Source of the DNA: Archangium lansingense
GTDB lineage: Bacteria > Myxococcota > Myxococcia > Myxococcales > Myxococcaceae
Reading direction: 5' to 3'
Assembly: GCF_026626635.1 (NCBI RefSeq)
Contig: NZ_JAPNKA010000001.1
Location: 12,446,501-12,510,500 of the forward strand
DNA length: 64,000 nucleotides
A program made the position numbers and the translations under genes. The notes under the pieces are model-generated. The model was not told where the DNA came from. It was given only the letters and a program-made list of their open reading frames with translations, and ran no database searches. This document shows positions 1 through 7,865 of the stretch, in pieces; position 1 is the first letter of the stretch, and every line of letters begins with the position of its first letter.

Positions 1-63
1 GTGAAGCCGGCGATGCTCTACGTGCTCACCAACAGGGGTCTCACGGTCATCCGAGGCCACTGA
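1..63 (+). CDS. 3' end of a protein-coding gene, product unknown
   Basis: Frame 1 is open from the window edge to a TGA at 61-63 and gives a short C-terminal tail ending in LTVIRGH. A strong hairpin terminator begins 15 bases after the stop, which supports this being the true end of a gene. Too little protein is present to name a function. The alternative is a chance open stretch, made less likely by the terminator placement. Confidence 0.5.
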   Translation: MKPAMLYVLTNRGLTVIRGH

Positions 64-77
64 GGCCCCCTCCGTCC

Positions 78-116
78 CCGGGCCGCCGATCGAGATGTCG
101 GCGGCCCGGAATTTTT
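78..116 (+). terminator. Rho-independent terminator
   Basis: A perfect 12-bp inverted repeat (CCGGGCCGCCGA at 78-89 and TCGGCGGCCCGG at 98-109) has an 8-base loop and is followed by AATTTTT. It lies just downstream of the truncated first gene and should end its transcript before the phosphoesterase gene. Confidence 0.85.
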
Positions 117-252
117 GGAGACGTCTCGGCCTTTACCTTCCGCCCGCTGACATCGGCTGGAGACCGGGCAGGCGAACCCGAGGCACGCCCTCGTCGCATG
201 TCGCCGGTGTCCTTTACAATTCGAGCCGTCCCCCGCCGACGGAAGGAAATTC

Positions 253-1167
253 ATGGCCTTGAGACTCGCCCGCCGCCGTTCCGCCACCCAGACCGCAGAG
301 GCGGCCTCCGCCCCCGCTCCCGGGTCGCACCGGAACCACATGAAGCGGAACGAGCTGAGGGCCATCGGGCCGGATCCGCTGCGGCCCGAGGCACGGCTGC
401 GCTGGAGAGACCACTTCACGCTGTCGGAGAATGTGCTGCACGTGCCGGGGATGCACCAGGAGCACGACGGGCTGTGCATCGCGCACCTGTCGGACATCCA
501 CGTGGGACAGGCGACATCGGCGGTGCGCATCCGCCGGGCGGTGGCCGAGGTGAACGCGCGCAACCCGGACCTGGTGTTCCTCACGGGCGACTACGTCACG
601 CACAGCCCCAAGCCGCTGCCGCGCGTCATCGAGCTGCTGTCCGGCTTCTCCAGCCCGGTGTTCGTGGTGCTGGGCAACCATGACCACTGGGTGGACGCGC
701 ACTACCTGCGCTCGGGCTTCGAGCGCCTGGGCTACACGGTGCTGCAGAACGAGCACCGGGTGCTGCACATGCGCGGGGCGCCGGTCGCGGTGCTGGGCAT
801 CGATGATGGGCGCACGGGCCGCGATGACGTGGAGCGGACGTTCCGGGGCGCACCCGAGTCGGGCACGCGGCTGGTGCTCACGCACGCGCCACCCACCATC
901 GACAAGCTGCCGCCCAACAGCAACCTGGTGCAGTTCTCCGGGCACACGCACGGGGGCCAGTTCGTGGTGCGGGGCCTCACCGAGGCCATCTTCCGCCGCG
1001 CCGGCCAGCCGTACATCCAGGGCCACTACCATGTGCGCGGCAACCAGCTCTACGTGAACATGGGGCTGGGCTTCGGCTTCGGCGGGCCGTACCTGCGGCG
1101 GGGTACCTACCCCGAGGTGGCCTTCTTCACCCTGCGCCACGCCGAGGCGGCCAGCGCGCACTCCTGA
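253..1167 (+). CDS. Metallophosphoesterase (calcineurin-like, YkuE/YaeI type)
   Basis: This 304-residue protein carries the full set of metal-ligand motifs of the calcineurin-like phosphoesterase superfamily. They are LSDIH (D81, H83), GDY (D113), GNHDH (141-145), the LTHAPP histidine near 211 and GHTHGGQ (230-236). The order and spacing fit the small bacterial YkuE/YaeI-like group, which hydrolyses phosphodiester or phosphomonoester bonds with two metal ions. The substrate cannot be told from sequence. The first 60 residues are Ala/Arg-rich with no clear signal peptide, so it is probably cytoplasmic. The ATG at 253 follows a purine-rich GGAAGG. The gene stands alone, downstream of a terminator and convergent with a histidine kinase whose stop codon lies 18 bases away. 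Confidence 0.88.
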   Translation: MALRLARRRSATQTAEAASAPAPGSHRNHMKRNELRAIGPDPLRPEARLRWRDHFTLSENVLHVPGMHQEHDGLCIAHLSDIHVGQATSAVRIRRAVAEVNARNPDLVFLTGDYVTHSPKPLPRVIELLSGFSSPVFVVLGNHDHWVDAHYLRSGFERLGYTVLQNEHRVLHMRGAPVAVLGIDDGRTGRDDVERTFRGAPESGTRLVLTHAPPTIDKLPPNSNLVQFSGHTHGGQFVVRGLTEAIFRRAGQPYIQGHYHVRGNQLYVNMGLGFGFGGPYLRRGTYPEVAFFTLRHAEAASAHS

Positions 1168-1185
1168 CCGGGGCCGTGGGTGGCG

Positions 1186-3093
1186 TCAGCCGGTATGCGC
1201 TTCCTCCGAGAGGGTACTCCCCTCCCGGGCGAACGGACGCGCGTCCGAGGGCAACAGGACGGAGAACGTCGTCCCCTCTTTCTCCGTGGAGCGCACCGAC
1301 ACCTGACCACCGTGGGCCTCGACGAGCTCGCGCACGATGAACAGCCCCAGCCCCAGCCCGCTGCTCCGCCCGCTCCGCGACGAGCCCCCCTGACGGAACG
1401 GGTCGAACAGCGTGGCCAGCAAATGGTTGGGGATGGGCGTGCCCCGGTTGGAGATCTCCAGCACCCGCAGCTCGGTCTCGCCCCGGCAGCGCACGCGGAT
1501 CGGCCCCTCGCCCTCGCCGTGCTCCAGCGCGTTGCCCACCAGGTTGCTCACCACCTGGGCCAGCCGATCCGGGTCCCAGATGCCCTCACCCTCGCCCTCG
1601 GCCTCCACGGAGATGTCGCGCCCCGGGTGCGCCACCGACAGCTCCTCCACCACCTGCCGGCACAGCGCGGGCAGGCTCGTGGGCGACAGGTGCAGGGGAA
1701 TGCCCCCGGACAGCCGCGCCCGCGTCAGGTCGAGGATGTCGGAGATCATCTTCCCCATGCGCTCCGCGCTCGCCTCGATGCGCTGGGCAAGCTGCACCGG
1801 GGACAGCGTGCTGCGCCGCCGCAACTGCCGCGCCGACAGCATGATGGCGTTGAGCGGGCTGCGCAGGTCATGCCCCAGAATCCCGATGAAGCGCTCGCGG
1901 AACTGCGCCTCCTCCTGCATCCGCTCCACCGCGCGCTTGCGCTCGGTGATGTCCATCATCGAGCCAATCACCCGCACCGTCTGCCTCTGGGCGTCCCGCG
2001 CCACCAGGCCCCGGTCCAGCACGTGCACATACGTGCCGTCCTTGCGCCGGAAGCGGTACTCGGCCATCCACGACTCCCCGCCCGACTGCACCACGTGCTC
2101 GAGGGTGCGCAGCACCATCTCCCGGTCCTCCGGGTGGAGCTGCTGCCGCAACCAGGAGATGCCGCCCATCTCCTCGGACGCGTAGCCGAACACCGCGCGG
2201 CTGGACTCACCCCAGTGGATGTACTCGCCATTGGGGTTCCAGTCCCAGAGCACATCATTGGTGGCCCAGGAGACCAGCCGGTAGCGCTCCTCGGCCTCGC
2301 GTAGCGCAGCTTGCACTCGCTCGCGCTCGGTGCAGTCCACCACCACGCCCAACATGCGCGTGGGCCGGCCCTCCTCGCGGTGGCTCTGTCCCACCACCTC
2401 GAAGCAGCGCTGCGTACCGTTCGTCCGAGGCCCGCGGAATTGGAAGGTGAAGGGGCTCTCCGCGCATTGCCCCTCCACGAAGGCCTCGGCGACCCGCGCT
2501 CGCTCTCCGGGGTACACCTCCTCCAGGAGGCACTCCAGGGTGTTGCCCGGGCGGTGGCCGAAGAAGTCCTCCGCGTTGGGAGACCAGACGAGGCTGTGCC
2601 GTGCCTCTGTCCACTCCCACGTCACCATCCGCGCCGTCTCCAGCGCCAGCCGCAGGTGCTCCTCCCGGGCCCGCGCGGCCCGCTCCTGCGCCAAGGCCTC
2701 GCGCAGCAGTTGCCGCTCCGCCTGGATGTCGGTGATGTCGGAGAGCCACAGCGAGAACCCATCGTCGCGCTTGAGCGCCCGGGCCCGGTACCAGCGCTCC
2801 ACCCCGCCCAGGCGGCTCCGCAGCTCGAAGGACAGCGGCGCGCCTGTCTCCACCACCTCGCCCAGGAGGCCGTGCTCCGGAAGGCCCTCCAGCACGCCGC
2901 CCCACGCCGACAGCGCGGGGCTCAGACCCAGGCCGCGCACCCACACCTCGGCGGCCGGGTTGAGCGCCCTCCACTGGAAGTCGAGCAGCGCGCCGGCCTC
3001 CTCCCGCACGGACTGGAAGAGGATGCACGCATCCGGGCACTCGGCATGTAGTTGCCACGCGAGCTCGGGCCCTGGAACCCAGGATGAAGTCAT
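1186..3093 (-). CDS. Multi-PAS sensor histidine kinase
   Basis: This 635-residue protein has three PAS-like sensor regions (roughly 20-120, 150-260 and 270-385, each ending in a D-x-T-E/D-x-Q/E type turn). A HisKA domain follows with the H-box GILGHDLRSPLNA (phospho-His about 408), then a HATPase_c domain with N-box NLVGNALEHG and the lid/G2 motif GLGLGLF. No transmembrane segment is seen, so it is a cytoplasmic sensor that autophosphorylates and passes phosphate to an unidentified response regulator. The start at 3093 is chosen because GGTGGGGGGA lies just upstream. The frame stays open further upstream, but that stretch has no good ribosome-binding site. No cognate response regulator is adjacent, as is common for orphan kinases in myxobacteria. 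Confidence 0.85.
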   Translation of the reverse strand: MTSSWVPGPELAWQLHAECPDACILFQSVREEAGALLDFQWRALNPAAEVWVRGLGLSPALSAWGGVLEGLPEHGLLGEVVETGAPLSFELRSRLGGVERWYRARALKRDDGFSLWLSDITDIQAERQLLREALAQERAARAREEHLRLALETARMVTWEWTEARHSLVWSPNAEDFFGHRPGNTLECLLEEVYPGERARVAEAFVEGQCAESPFTFQFRGPRTNGTQRCFEVVGQSHREEGRPTRMLGVVVDCTERERVQAALREAEERYRLVSWATNDVLWDWNPNGEYIHWGESSRAVFGYASEEMGGISWLRQQLHPEDREMVLRTLEHVVQSGGESWMAEYRFRRKDGTYVHVLDRGLVARDAQRQTVRVIGSMMDITERKRAVERMQEEAQFRERFIGILGHDLRSPLNAIMLSARQLRRRSTLSPVQLAQRIEASAERMGKMISDILDLTRARLSGGIPLHLSPTSLPALCRQVVEELSVAHPGRDISVEAEGEGEGIWDPDRLAQVVSNLVGNALEHGEGEGPIRVRCRGETELRVLEISNRGTPIPNHLLATLFDPFRQGGSSRSGRSSGLGLGLFIVRELVEAHGGQVSVRSTEKEGTTFSVLLPSDARPFAREGSTLSEEAHTG

Positions 3094-3295
3094 GCAGTCC
3101 CCCCACCTCACCGCCCCCGCGAAGGCTCTGGAATGCGCAGGAAACCGGTGCGGGAAGTAGTATGCCATGACCCTCCCGGTGTCGGCCATGACCTCCCAAC
3201 CTTTGGCCTGGAAACGCATTCCCGGGAGCTCGAATTCGAGCCCGGCCCGGAGACGGTGGGGTGGATGTCTCTAAGACGGGGCGGTGGGTGCTGGC

Positions 3296-6211
3296 TCAGT
3301 AACGTCCCTTGAGCCCAAGGATGGGCAGCACGATGGGCACGCCCGATGGACGCCTCTCCAGGGGCACGCCGAGGCCACCGATATAGTCGAAACTCACCAC
3401 CTCCTGGCTGATGGTGACGTTGAGCATGTCCAGGTAGGCCTCGAGCGTGAAGGTGTCGTAGGCCCAGGCCTTGGACACGCGCACGTCGAAGCGGAAGAAG
3501 GGCGGTAACCGTTCCACCTTGTCCATGTCCACCCGGACCCAGCGGGACTGGCCGAGGGGATCTCGGCCCTCCACCATCGTGCGGCTGGTGAGGTTGCCCG
3601 ACTCGGGACGGCCCGTGTTGAAGTGCAGCACCCCGCCCAGCGTGACGTTGTTGGCGAACTTGTAGCTCAGCACCAGGTTGGCCACGTGCGTCTGGTCGAA
3701 GACGTAGGGCAGGTCCGCCTCGTCCTGGCCCACCGGCACGTCCTGGTCGTTGAAGCGGGTGAAGCGCACCAGGCGCGTGCTCCGCTGCAGCGAGTAGGAC
3801 AGCCAGCCGAACCAGTTGCCCCCCAGCGGACGGCGGATGAGCAGCTCCAGCCCGTACGACAGGCCTCGGCTGCTCATGTCCGGGATATCAATGTCGGGCA
3901 GGGGTATCTGCTCCTGCGCCATGCCTCGCACCACACGCCTCCCCCCCGTCCCGGGCGGCGGCGGATCCCTCGGGTCCCCCACCCCATCACCGGGCTGGTC
4001 CGGCGTCTCGATGGGCAGCTCCTCGTTGCCGAACGGCGTCAGCTCCACCGTGCGCAGCATCGGGTTGACGTACCCATCCAGGCTCACGTCGAAGCCCCAC
4101 AGGTTCTTGTACTCCACGCCCGCCGACACCTGCAGCGCCTGCTGCAGCCCCTGGCCCAGGGCCGCGATGTCGATGATGGGCAAGCTGATGAGCGTGGTGG
4201 GCGGCTGGTGGTAGAGGCCCACGCCGCCCTTGAGGGTGAGCTGCTCGCCCAGCTTGCGGCGCGCGGTGATGCGCGGCTCCACCGCGACGTGGTTGATGCC
4301 GCCGGCCAGGTGGTAGTTGTCCACGCGGAAGCCGGGCACCACCGACCAGGGCGAGTCCTTCGGCTCCCACAGCAGCTCCGCCCACACGCCGCTGAAGGTG
4401 GCGATCGCCACCGGCAGTTCCAGCCTCGTCTCCTCGAGCGGACCGCCGGTGGGCGGGCGGAAGCGCTGCTCGAGGGTGACGAGCGCGCGCTTGTGGTCCA
4501 CGTCCAGGCCACTGCGCAGGGAGAGGGACTCGCCAAACTTGCGCTGATAGCCCAGGCGCGCGGTGAGGTCGTTCTGGTCAATGTCGATGCGGGTGCCGCC
4601 CTCCCGGGCCGTCTCAGCGCCGAGAGCAAACCGGTCCAAGCCCCAGGTGACGCCTCCCTCCAGCTCGCCACCGCCCACGGGGTGGCGGTAGCGCAGGTCC
4701 ACCCGGTGGAAGAGGACGGACTGCAGCGCGGTGGTGCCGTTGTCGCTCGTCGCCTGGGTGCCAAACGTGTCCGAGGAGCCAAAAGCGAAGAGGCGCAGCC
4801 GGCCCGGCCCCACTTCCTGCTCGATGCGCGCCTGGTAGTCGTAGAAGTCCAGCACCAGCTTCGAGTCGTTGGCACCGGGCGGCTGTAGGGCGTTGGCCGC
4901 CAGGGCAATCAACCATGGCGTATACGAGACGCGGCCCGCCACCGAGACGTTGGTGCCCGTGGACTGGAAGGGGTACTCGAGGAAGAGGCCCGCGTTGATG
5001 AGGTCCGCGTAGGCGCTGCCGTGCAGCCGGTCATCGCGCGGACGCGTCAGCCTGCCCTCCACCGCGCCTCCGGTGAGCCGTCCGTACTGGGGGGACGGGT
5101 TGCCCGGGAAGAAGTCGATGGAGTCGATGAAGTCCGGGTGGATGACGGCCGGCCCGAGGAACAGGTGGAAGAGGATGGGGACGCGGATGCCGTCGAGGAA
5201 ATAGCCCGTGGCGGCCGGCTGGCTGCCGCGCACCACTGGGTAGGAGATGCCCGAGAGCATGCTGCCCACGCCGGGCATCAGCATCATCACCCGGAAGGGG
5301 TCTCCCATGGTGCCGGGGATCTCCCGCAGCTCGGCGTCGTGCAGCGTGACGCGGGACACCTCGGTGCGCTCACGGTCTCCGCGCACCACCGTCTCGTAGG
5401 GGTTCACCACCAGCGGCTCCAGGCCGTACACCACCTCGAGCGCCTCGCCCTTGCGCACCTCCTCGAGGAAGACGCCAGGCTTGTGGCCGGGAGCGTTGAC
5501 GCGCACCGTCTGGGTGCCCGGAGGCAGCCGCGCCTCGAAACGGCCATCCGGTCCCGTCTCCACGGGCATCTCCCGCGCTGCATCCGACACGAGCACCGCT
5601 CCCACCAGGGGCTTGCGGTTGCCCTTGGCGCGGATCAACCCGCGCAGCGTCACGGGGGGCAGGGGCGTCTCAGCCTCGGCCACCTGTTGAGGAGCCTCGA
5701 AGCGGTACTCGAAGTTCAGGCGCACTGGCATCGGCGCGCCATCCACCTTCGCGGGGGAGAAGCGCAGGCCGGGCGCGGCGTGGAGAGCGGCCTCGTCCAG
5801 CAGCGGGTGCAGACCCTGGACGAGCCGGACCTCGGCCACCTCGCCCTGCTCGTCCACCAGCAGCTCCAGCCGCACCGTGCCCGCCACCGGCTGGGCGGCG
5901 AGGGCCTCGGGATAGCGCGCGGGCGCGTCCACCACCAGCGTGGGGGCCTCGAAACCCGGCTGCGTGCCCCCATCCCCGGCCCCTTGCAGGGCGAAGCCGT
6001 CCTCGGCGCGCTGCAGGTCCACCTCGGTGGGCACCAGGCCCGCATCGGGGCTGGCCAGGGGCGCGTCCGGAATGTTCTGCAGGCCGGGCGGCGTGGTGGG
6101 TGCCTGCGCCCGGGCCGCCGCGAGCGGAAGCAGGCCGGCCAGCACCAGGGCCAGGGCCAGGGCCGTACGGGGCCTCCACTCCGCGTTCAGTCGCCGCTGC
6201 TCGTTCGCCAT
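3296..6211 (-). CDS. TonB-dependent outer-membrane receptor with N-terminal TonB C-terminal domain
   Basis: The 971-residue protein starts with a signal peptide (residues 1-37, ending ARAQA). A TonB C-terminal-like domain follows (about 95-175, with YPEALAAQPVAGTVRLEL and the VDGAPMPVRLNFEY strand). Next come a carboxypeptidase-regulatory-like domain (about 190-265), a receptor plug (GGAVEGRLTRP region, about 290-400) and a long beta-barrel ending in LKGRY. The fold suits energy-dependent import of a large or scarce substrate across the outer membrane. The substrate is unknown. TonB C-terminal domains normally belong to the inner-membrane partner, so finding one fused to the receptor is unusual (see findings). 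The start at 6211 gives a clean signal peptide; the open frame upstream of it does not look like signal sequence. Confidence 0.85.
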   Translation of the reverse strand: MANEQRRLNAEWRPRTALALALVLAGLLPLAAARAQAPTTPPGLQNIPDAPLASPDAGLVPTEVDLQRAEDGFALQGAGDGGTQPGFEAPTLVVDAPARYPEALAAQPVAGTVRLELLVDEQGEVAEVRLVQGLHPLLDEAALHAAPGLRFSPAKVDGAPMPVRLNFEYRFEAPQQVAEAETPLPPVTLRGLIRAKGNRKPLVGAVLVSDAAREMPVETGPDGRFEARLPPGTQTVRVNAPGHKPGVFLEEVRKGEALEVVYGLEPLVVNPYETVVRGDRERTEVSRVTLHDAELREIPGTMGDPFRVMMLMPGVGSMLSGISYPVVRGSQPAATGYFLDGIRVPILFHLFLGPAVIHPDFIDSIDFFPGNPSPQYGRLTGGAVEGRLTRPRDDRLHGSAYADLINAGLFLEYPFQSTGTNVSVAGRVSYTPWLIALAANALQPPGANDSKLVLDFYDYQARIEQEVGPGRLRLFAFGSSDTFGTQATSDNGTTALQSVLFHRVDLRYRHPVGGGELEGGVTWGLDRFALGAETAREGGTRIDIDQNDLTARLGYQRKFGESLSLRSGLDVDHKRALVTLEQRFRPPTGGPLEETRLELPVAIATFSGVWAELLWEPKDSPWSVVPGFRVDNYHLAGGINHVAVEPRITARRKLGEQLTLKGGVGLYHQPPTTLISLPIIDIAALGQGLQQALQVSAGVEYKNLWGFDVSLDGYVNPMLRTVELTPFGNEELPIETPDQPGDGVGDPRDPPPPGTGGRRVVRGMAQEQIPLPDIDIPDMSSRGLSYGLELLIRRPLGGNWFGWLSYSLQRSTRLVRFTRFNDQDVPVGQDEADLPYVFDQTHVANLVLSYKFANNVTLGGVLHFNTGRPESGNLTSRTMVEGRDPLGQSRWVRVDMDKVERLPPFFRFDVRVSKAWAYDTFTLEAYLDMLNVTISQEVVSFDYIGGLGVPLERRPSGVPIVLPILGLKGRY

Positions 6212-6311
6212 GTGCACCCCGTCCGTGCAGGGAAGGAGCCCATGACGCCAGCCTGCCCGGGGGTAAGACAAGCCCTGACGGCCACGAAGGGGCCCGCCTG
6301 CCCGCCAGCGC

Positions 6312-6689
6312 TTAACGTTTCTGCAGCGCCGCGGCAACGAGGCCGATCAGCTTGAGCTGCGAGGCGTCCAGCTTGCGCAGGGTGCGCATGAGGCGGCGCA
6401 GCTCGGGCACCTCCTCGTACTCGGCTGGGGAGGACTCGGCCACCCAGGTCGCCACCTCGCCCGTGTTGAGGCCCAAGAAGGAGTCCGAGGGCATCCGCAG
6501 CGCAATGCACAACCGCCGCAACGAGGGCACGCTGGGCAACATCCGCCCCCGCTCCAGCCGCCCGTACACCTCCGTCGCCAGCCCCACCCGCTCCGCCACG
6601 TCCGCCTGCGTCAACCCCGAGCGCACCCGCGCCTCGCGGGCAATCTCGCCCACGTTTGCTGCCAGTTTGCCGGTCGACGGTTGTCCCAT
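6312..6689 (-). CDS. XRE-family helix-turn-helix regulator
   Basis: A 125-residue protein with one XRE/Cro-type HTH near the N terminus (about 15-70). The segment ARVRSGLTQADVAERVGLAT followed by YGRLERGRMLPS is the canonical Cro/C1 pattern of helix 2-turn-helix 3 and the following stabilising helix. The C-terminal 50 residues are helical (ELRRLMRTLRKLDASQLKLI) and may dimerise. The start is uncertain: ATG at 6689 is preceded by GAGAG, while an in-frame ATG at 6722 would add 11 residues and has no better ribosome-binding site. It lies 100 bases upstream of the TonB receptor on the same strand and might regulate it, which is inference from position only. Confidence 0.82.
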   Translation of the reverse strand: MGQPSTGKLAANVGEIAREARVRSGLTQADVAERVGLATEVYGRLERGRMLPSVPSLRRLCIALRMPSDSFLGLNTGEVATWVAESSPAEYEEVPELRRLMRTLRKLDASQLKLIGLVAAALQKR

Positions 6690-7165
6690 GGTGGTTCTCT
6701 GACTCTCGCGGAGGCGACCCATCAGGCCGTCTGCTTAGAGCCGGAGAGGCAGCCCGCGACAGGACAGGATGGGTAGTCGCGAAAACCTGGGACCCTAATA
6801 GTGCTCGCTGGAGCGCATGGTTGCGAGGCCACGCCTCATCGTTCCCCCGGCGGGTGGCTTCAGAGGCGAACCGAACGCAATAGGTTGGCCAACTCGCTGG
6901 AGCCGACAGGTGATGGGATGACCATTCACGTCCTGCTCGGGACATGGGACCTGGTTCTCGCCTTCCCCGAGTACCCGGGATGTCCCACCCCGAACGATTC
7001 CGGGTCCAACCCCCCACGCCGGACGGTTTTTCGGCCCTCCGGGGTCCCCCCATCGGTCCAGGAGCCAACCCTGGCGCGGCAGAGCCCAAGTCTCTTTCCG
7101 GGCTTCGTCATGCTGTCGTGCTATGGCGCGCCCTCGAGAAGGAAGGCCGGGAGGAGAGGAGCGAA
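6690..7165. other. Divergent intergenic region without a supported gene
   Basis: About 475 bases separate the XRE regulator (leftward) from the response regulator (rightward). One frame is open across much of it and runs into the response regulator, but its composition is Pro/Gly/Arg-rich and receiver-domain homology begins only at 7166. I see two imperfect GGGACAT-type repeats with partial dyad symmetry around 6939-6988, which could be regulatory, and no clear promoter or RNA gene. Confidence 0.5.
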
Positions 7166-7528
7166 GTGCGCAACCGAGTGCTCGTCGTGGAGGACCATGC
7201 GGACAGCCGGGAGCTGCTCGCCGAGTTCCTCGAAGCGCTCGGCTATGAGGTGGACGTGGCGGGCCATGGGCTGGAGGCACTCGAGCGGCTTCGAGGTGCG
7301 CCCCTGCCCGCGGTGATGGTGCTGGATTTGATGATGCCGGTGATGAGCGGCTGGGAGCTGATGCGCTACGTGCGCGAGGACCCGGCGCTGCGCTCGCTCC
7401 CGGTGGTGGTGGTGTCCGGCGCGGGGGACGCCCAACCCCTGCCCGAGGGCATCCTCGGCGCCGTGCCCAAGCCGGTGGACCTCAATGTGCTCCGGACCTT
7501 CCTGAAGAAGGCGACGCGGCGCTGTTAG
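7166..7528 (+). CDS. Single-domain response regulator (receiver only)
   Basis: The product is 120 residues and is a complete CheY-like receiver with no output domain. Acidic pair E9-D10, phospho-acceptor D54 in VLDLMMP, the conserved Ser in VVVSGAG and the Lys in PKPVD are all present. It would act as a phosphate shuttle or through protein-protein contact. The GTG start at 7166 is chosen because GGAGAGGAGCGAA lies directly before it and because the receiver fold begins there; an ATG far upstream in the same frame would add 74 residues without homology. Its stop overlaps by 4 bases the stop of a small gene on the other strand. No histidine kinase is adjacent. Confidence 0.86.
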   Translation: MRNRVLVVEDHADSRELLAEFLEALGYEVDVAGHGLEALERLRGAPLPAVMVLDLMMPVMSGWELMRYVREDPALRSLPVVVVSGAGDAQPLPEGILGAVPKPVDLNVLRTFLKKATRRC

Positions 7529-7764
7529 CCGGGAGCGCCGGCCAGGTCGAGCATCTCCACCTGCTGCCGCTCGCGGTCCAGCCGGTAGCTGACCTGGAAG
7601 CCAGAGGGCAACCGCAGCACGCCCACCTCCAGCCCCTTGTTGGGTGGAGGCCGGGAGGCCGCGAGCCGCTGGGACAGCTCACGCAGGACACGCCCCCTCA
7701 CTGTCGAGGGACAGCCCGACAAAAGGCGCGCCACCTGTTGCGACAGCGAAAACTGGAGGGCCAT
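7525..7764 (-). CDS. Small protein resembling the RelE/ParE fold
   Basis: A 79-residue protein ending in a beta-strand pattern (VGVLRLPSGFQVSYRLD then QQVEMLDL) that resembles the last strands of RelE/ParE-type toxins, which end with a Y-x-x-D...V-x-V/M-L-D signature. The N-terminal half is helical, as in that fold. No antitoxin gene is next to it, so a working toxin-antitoxin module is not supported. It may be a solitary, degenerate or re-purposed member. It is convergent with the response regulator, the two stop codons overlapping. The function is not established. Confidence 0.6.
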   Translation of the reverse strand: MALQFSLSQQVARLLSGCPSTVRGRVLRELSQRLAASRPPPNKGLEVGVLRLPSGFQVSYRLDRERQQVEMLDLAGAPG

Positions 7765-7865
7765 ACCCGCAAGCTGTCCATACGACTCTGGGACAGCAAG
7801 AATCGGCCCGTACTGAATTGCCCTGTGGACCCATCATCTGTTTCCTGGTGGGCACGAGGGGGTGG

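Noticed and set aside
3221..3245. A stretch resembling a cloning-vector polylinker (CCCGGG, GAGCTC, GAATTC and a 14-base palindrome at 3228-3241).
   Set aside because: Flanking bases on both sides are normal genomic sequence, the order lacks other polylinker sites, and short GC palindromes are expected here. Probably chance.
7525..7764. A full toxin-antitoxin module built on the RelE/ParE-like protein.
   Set aside because: No antitoxin-like gene lies beside it; the only overlapping gene is a response regulator on the other strand.
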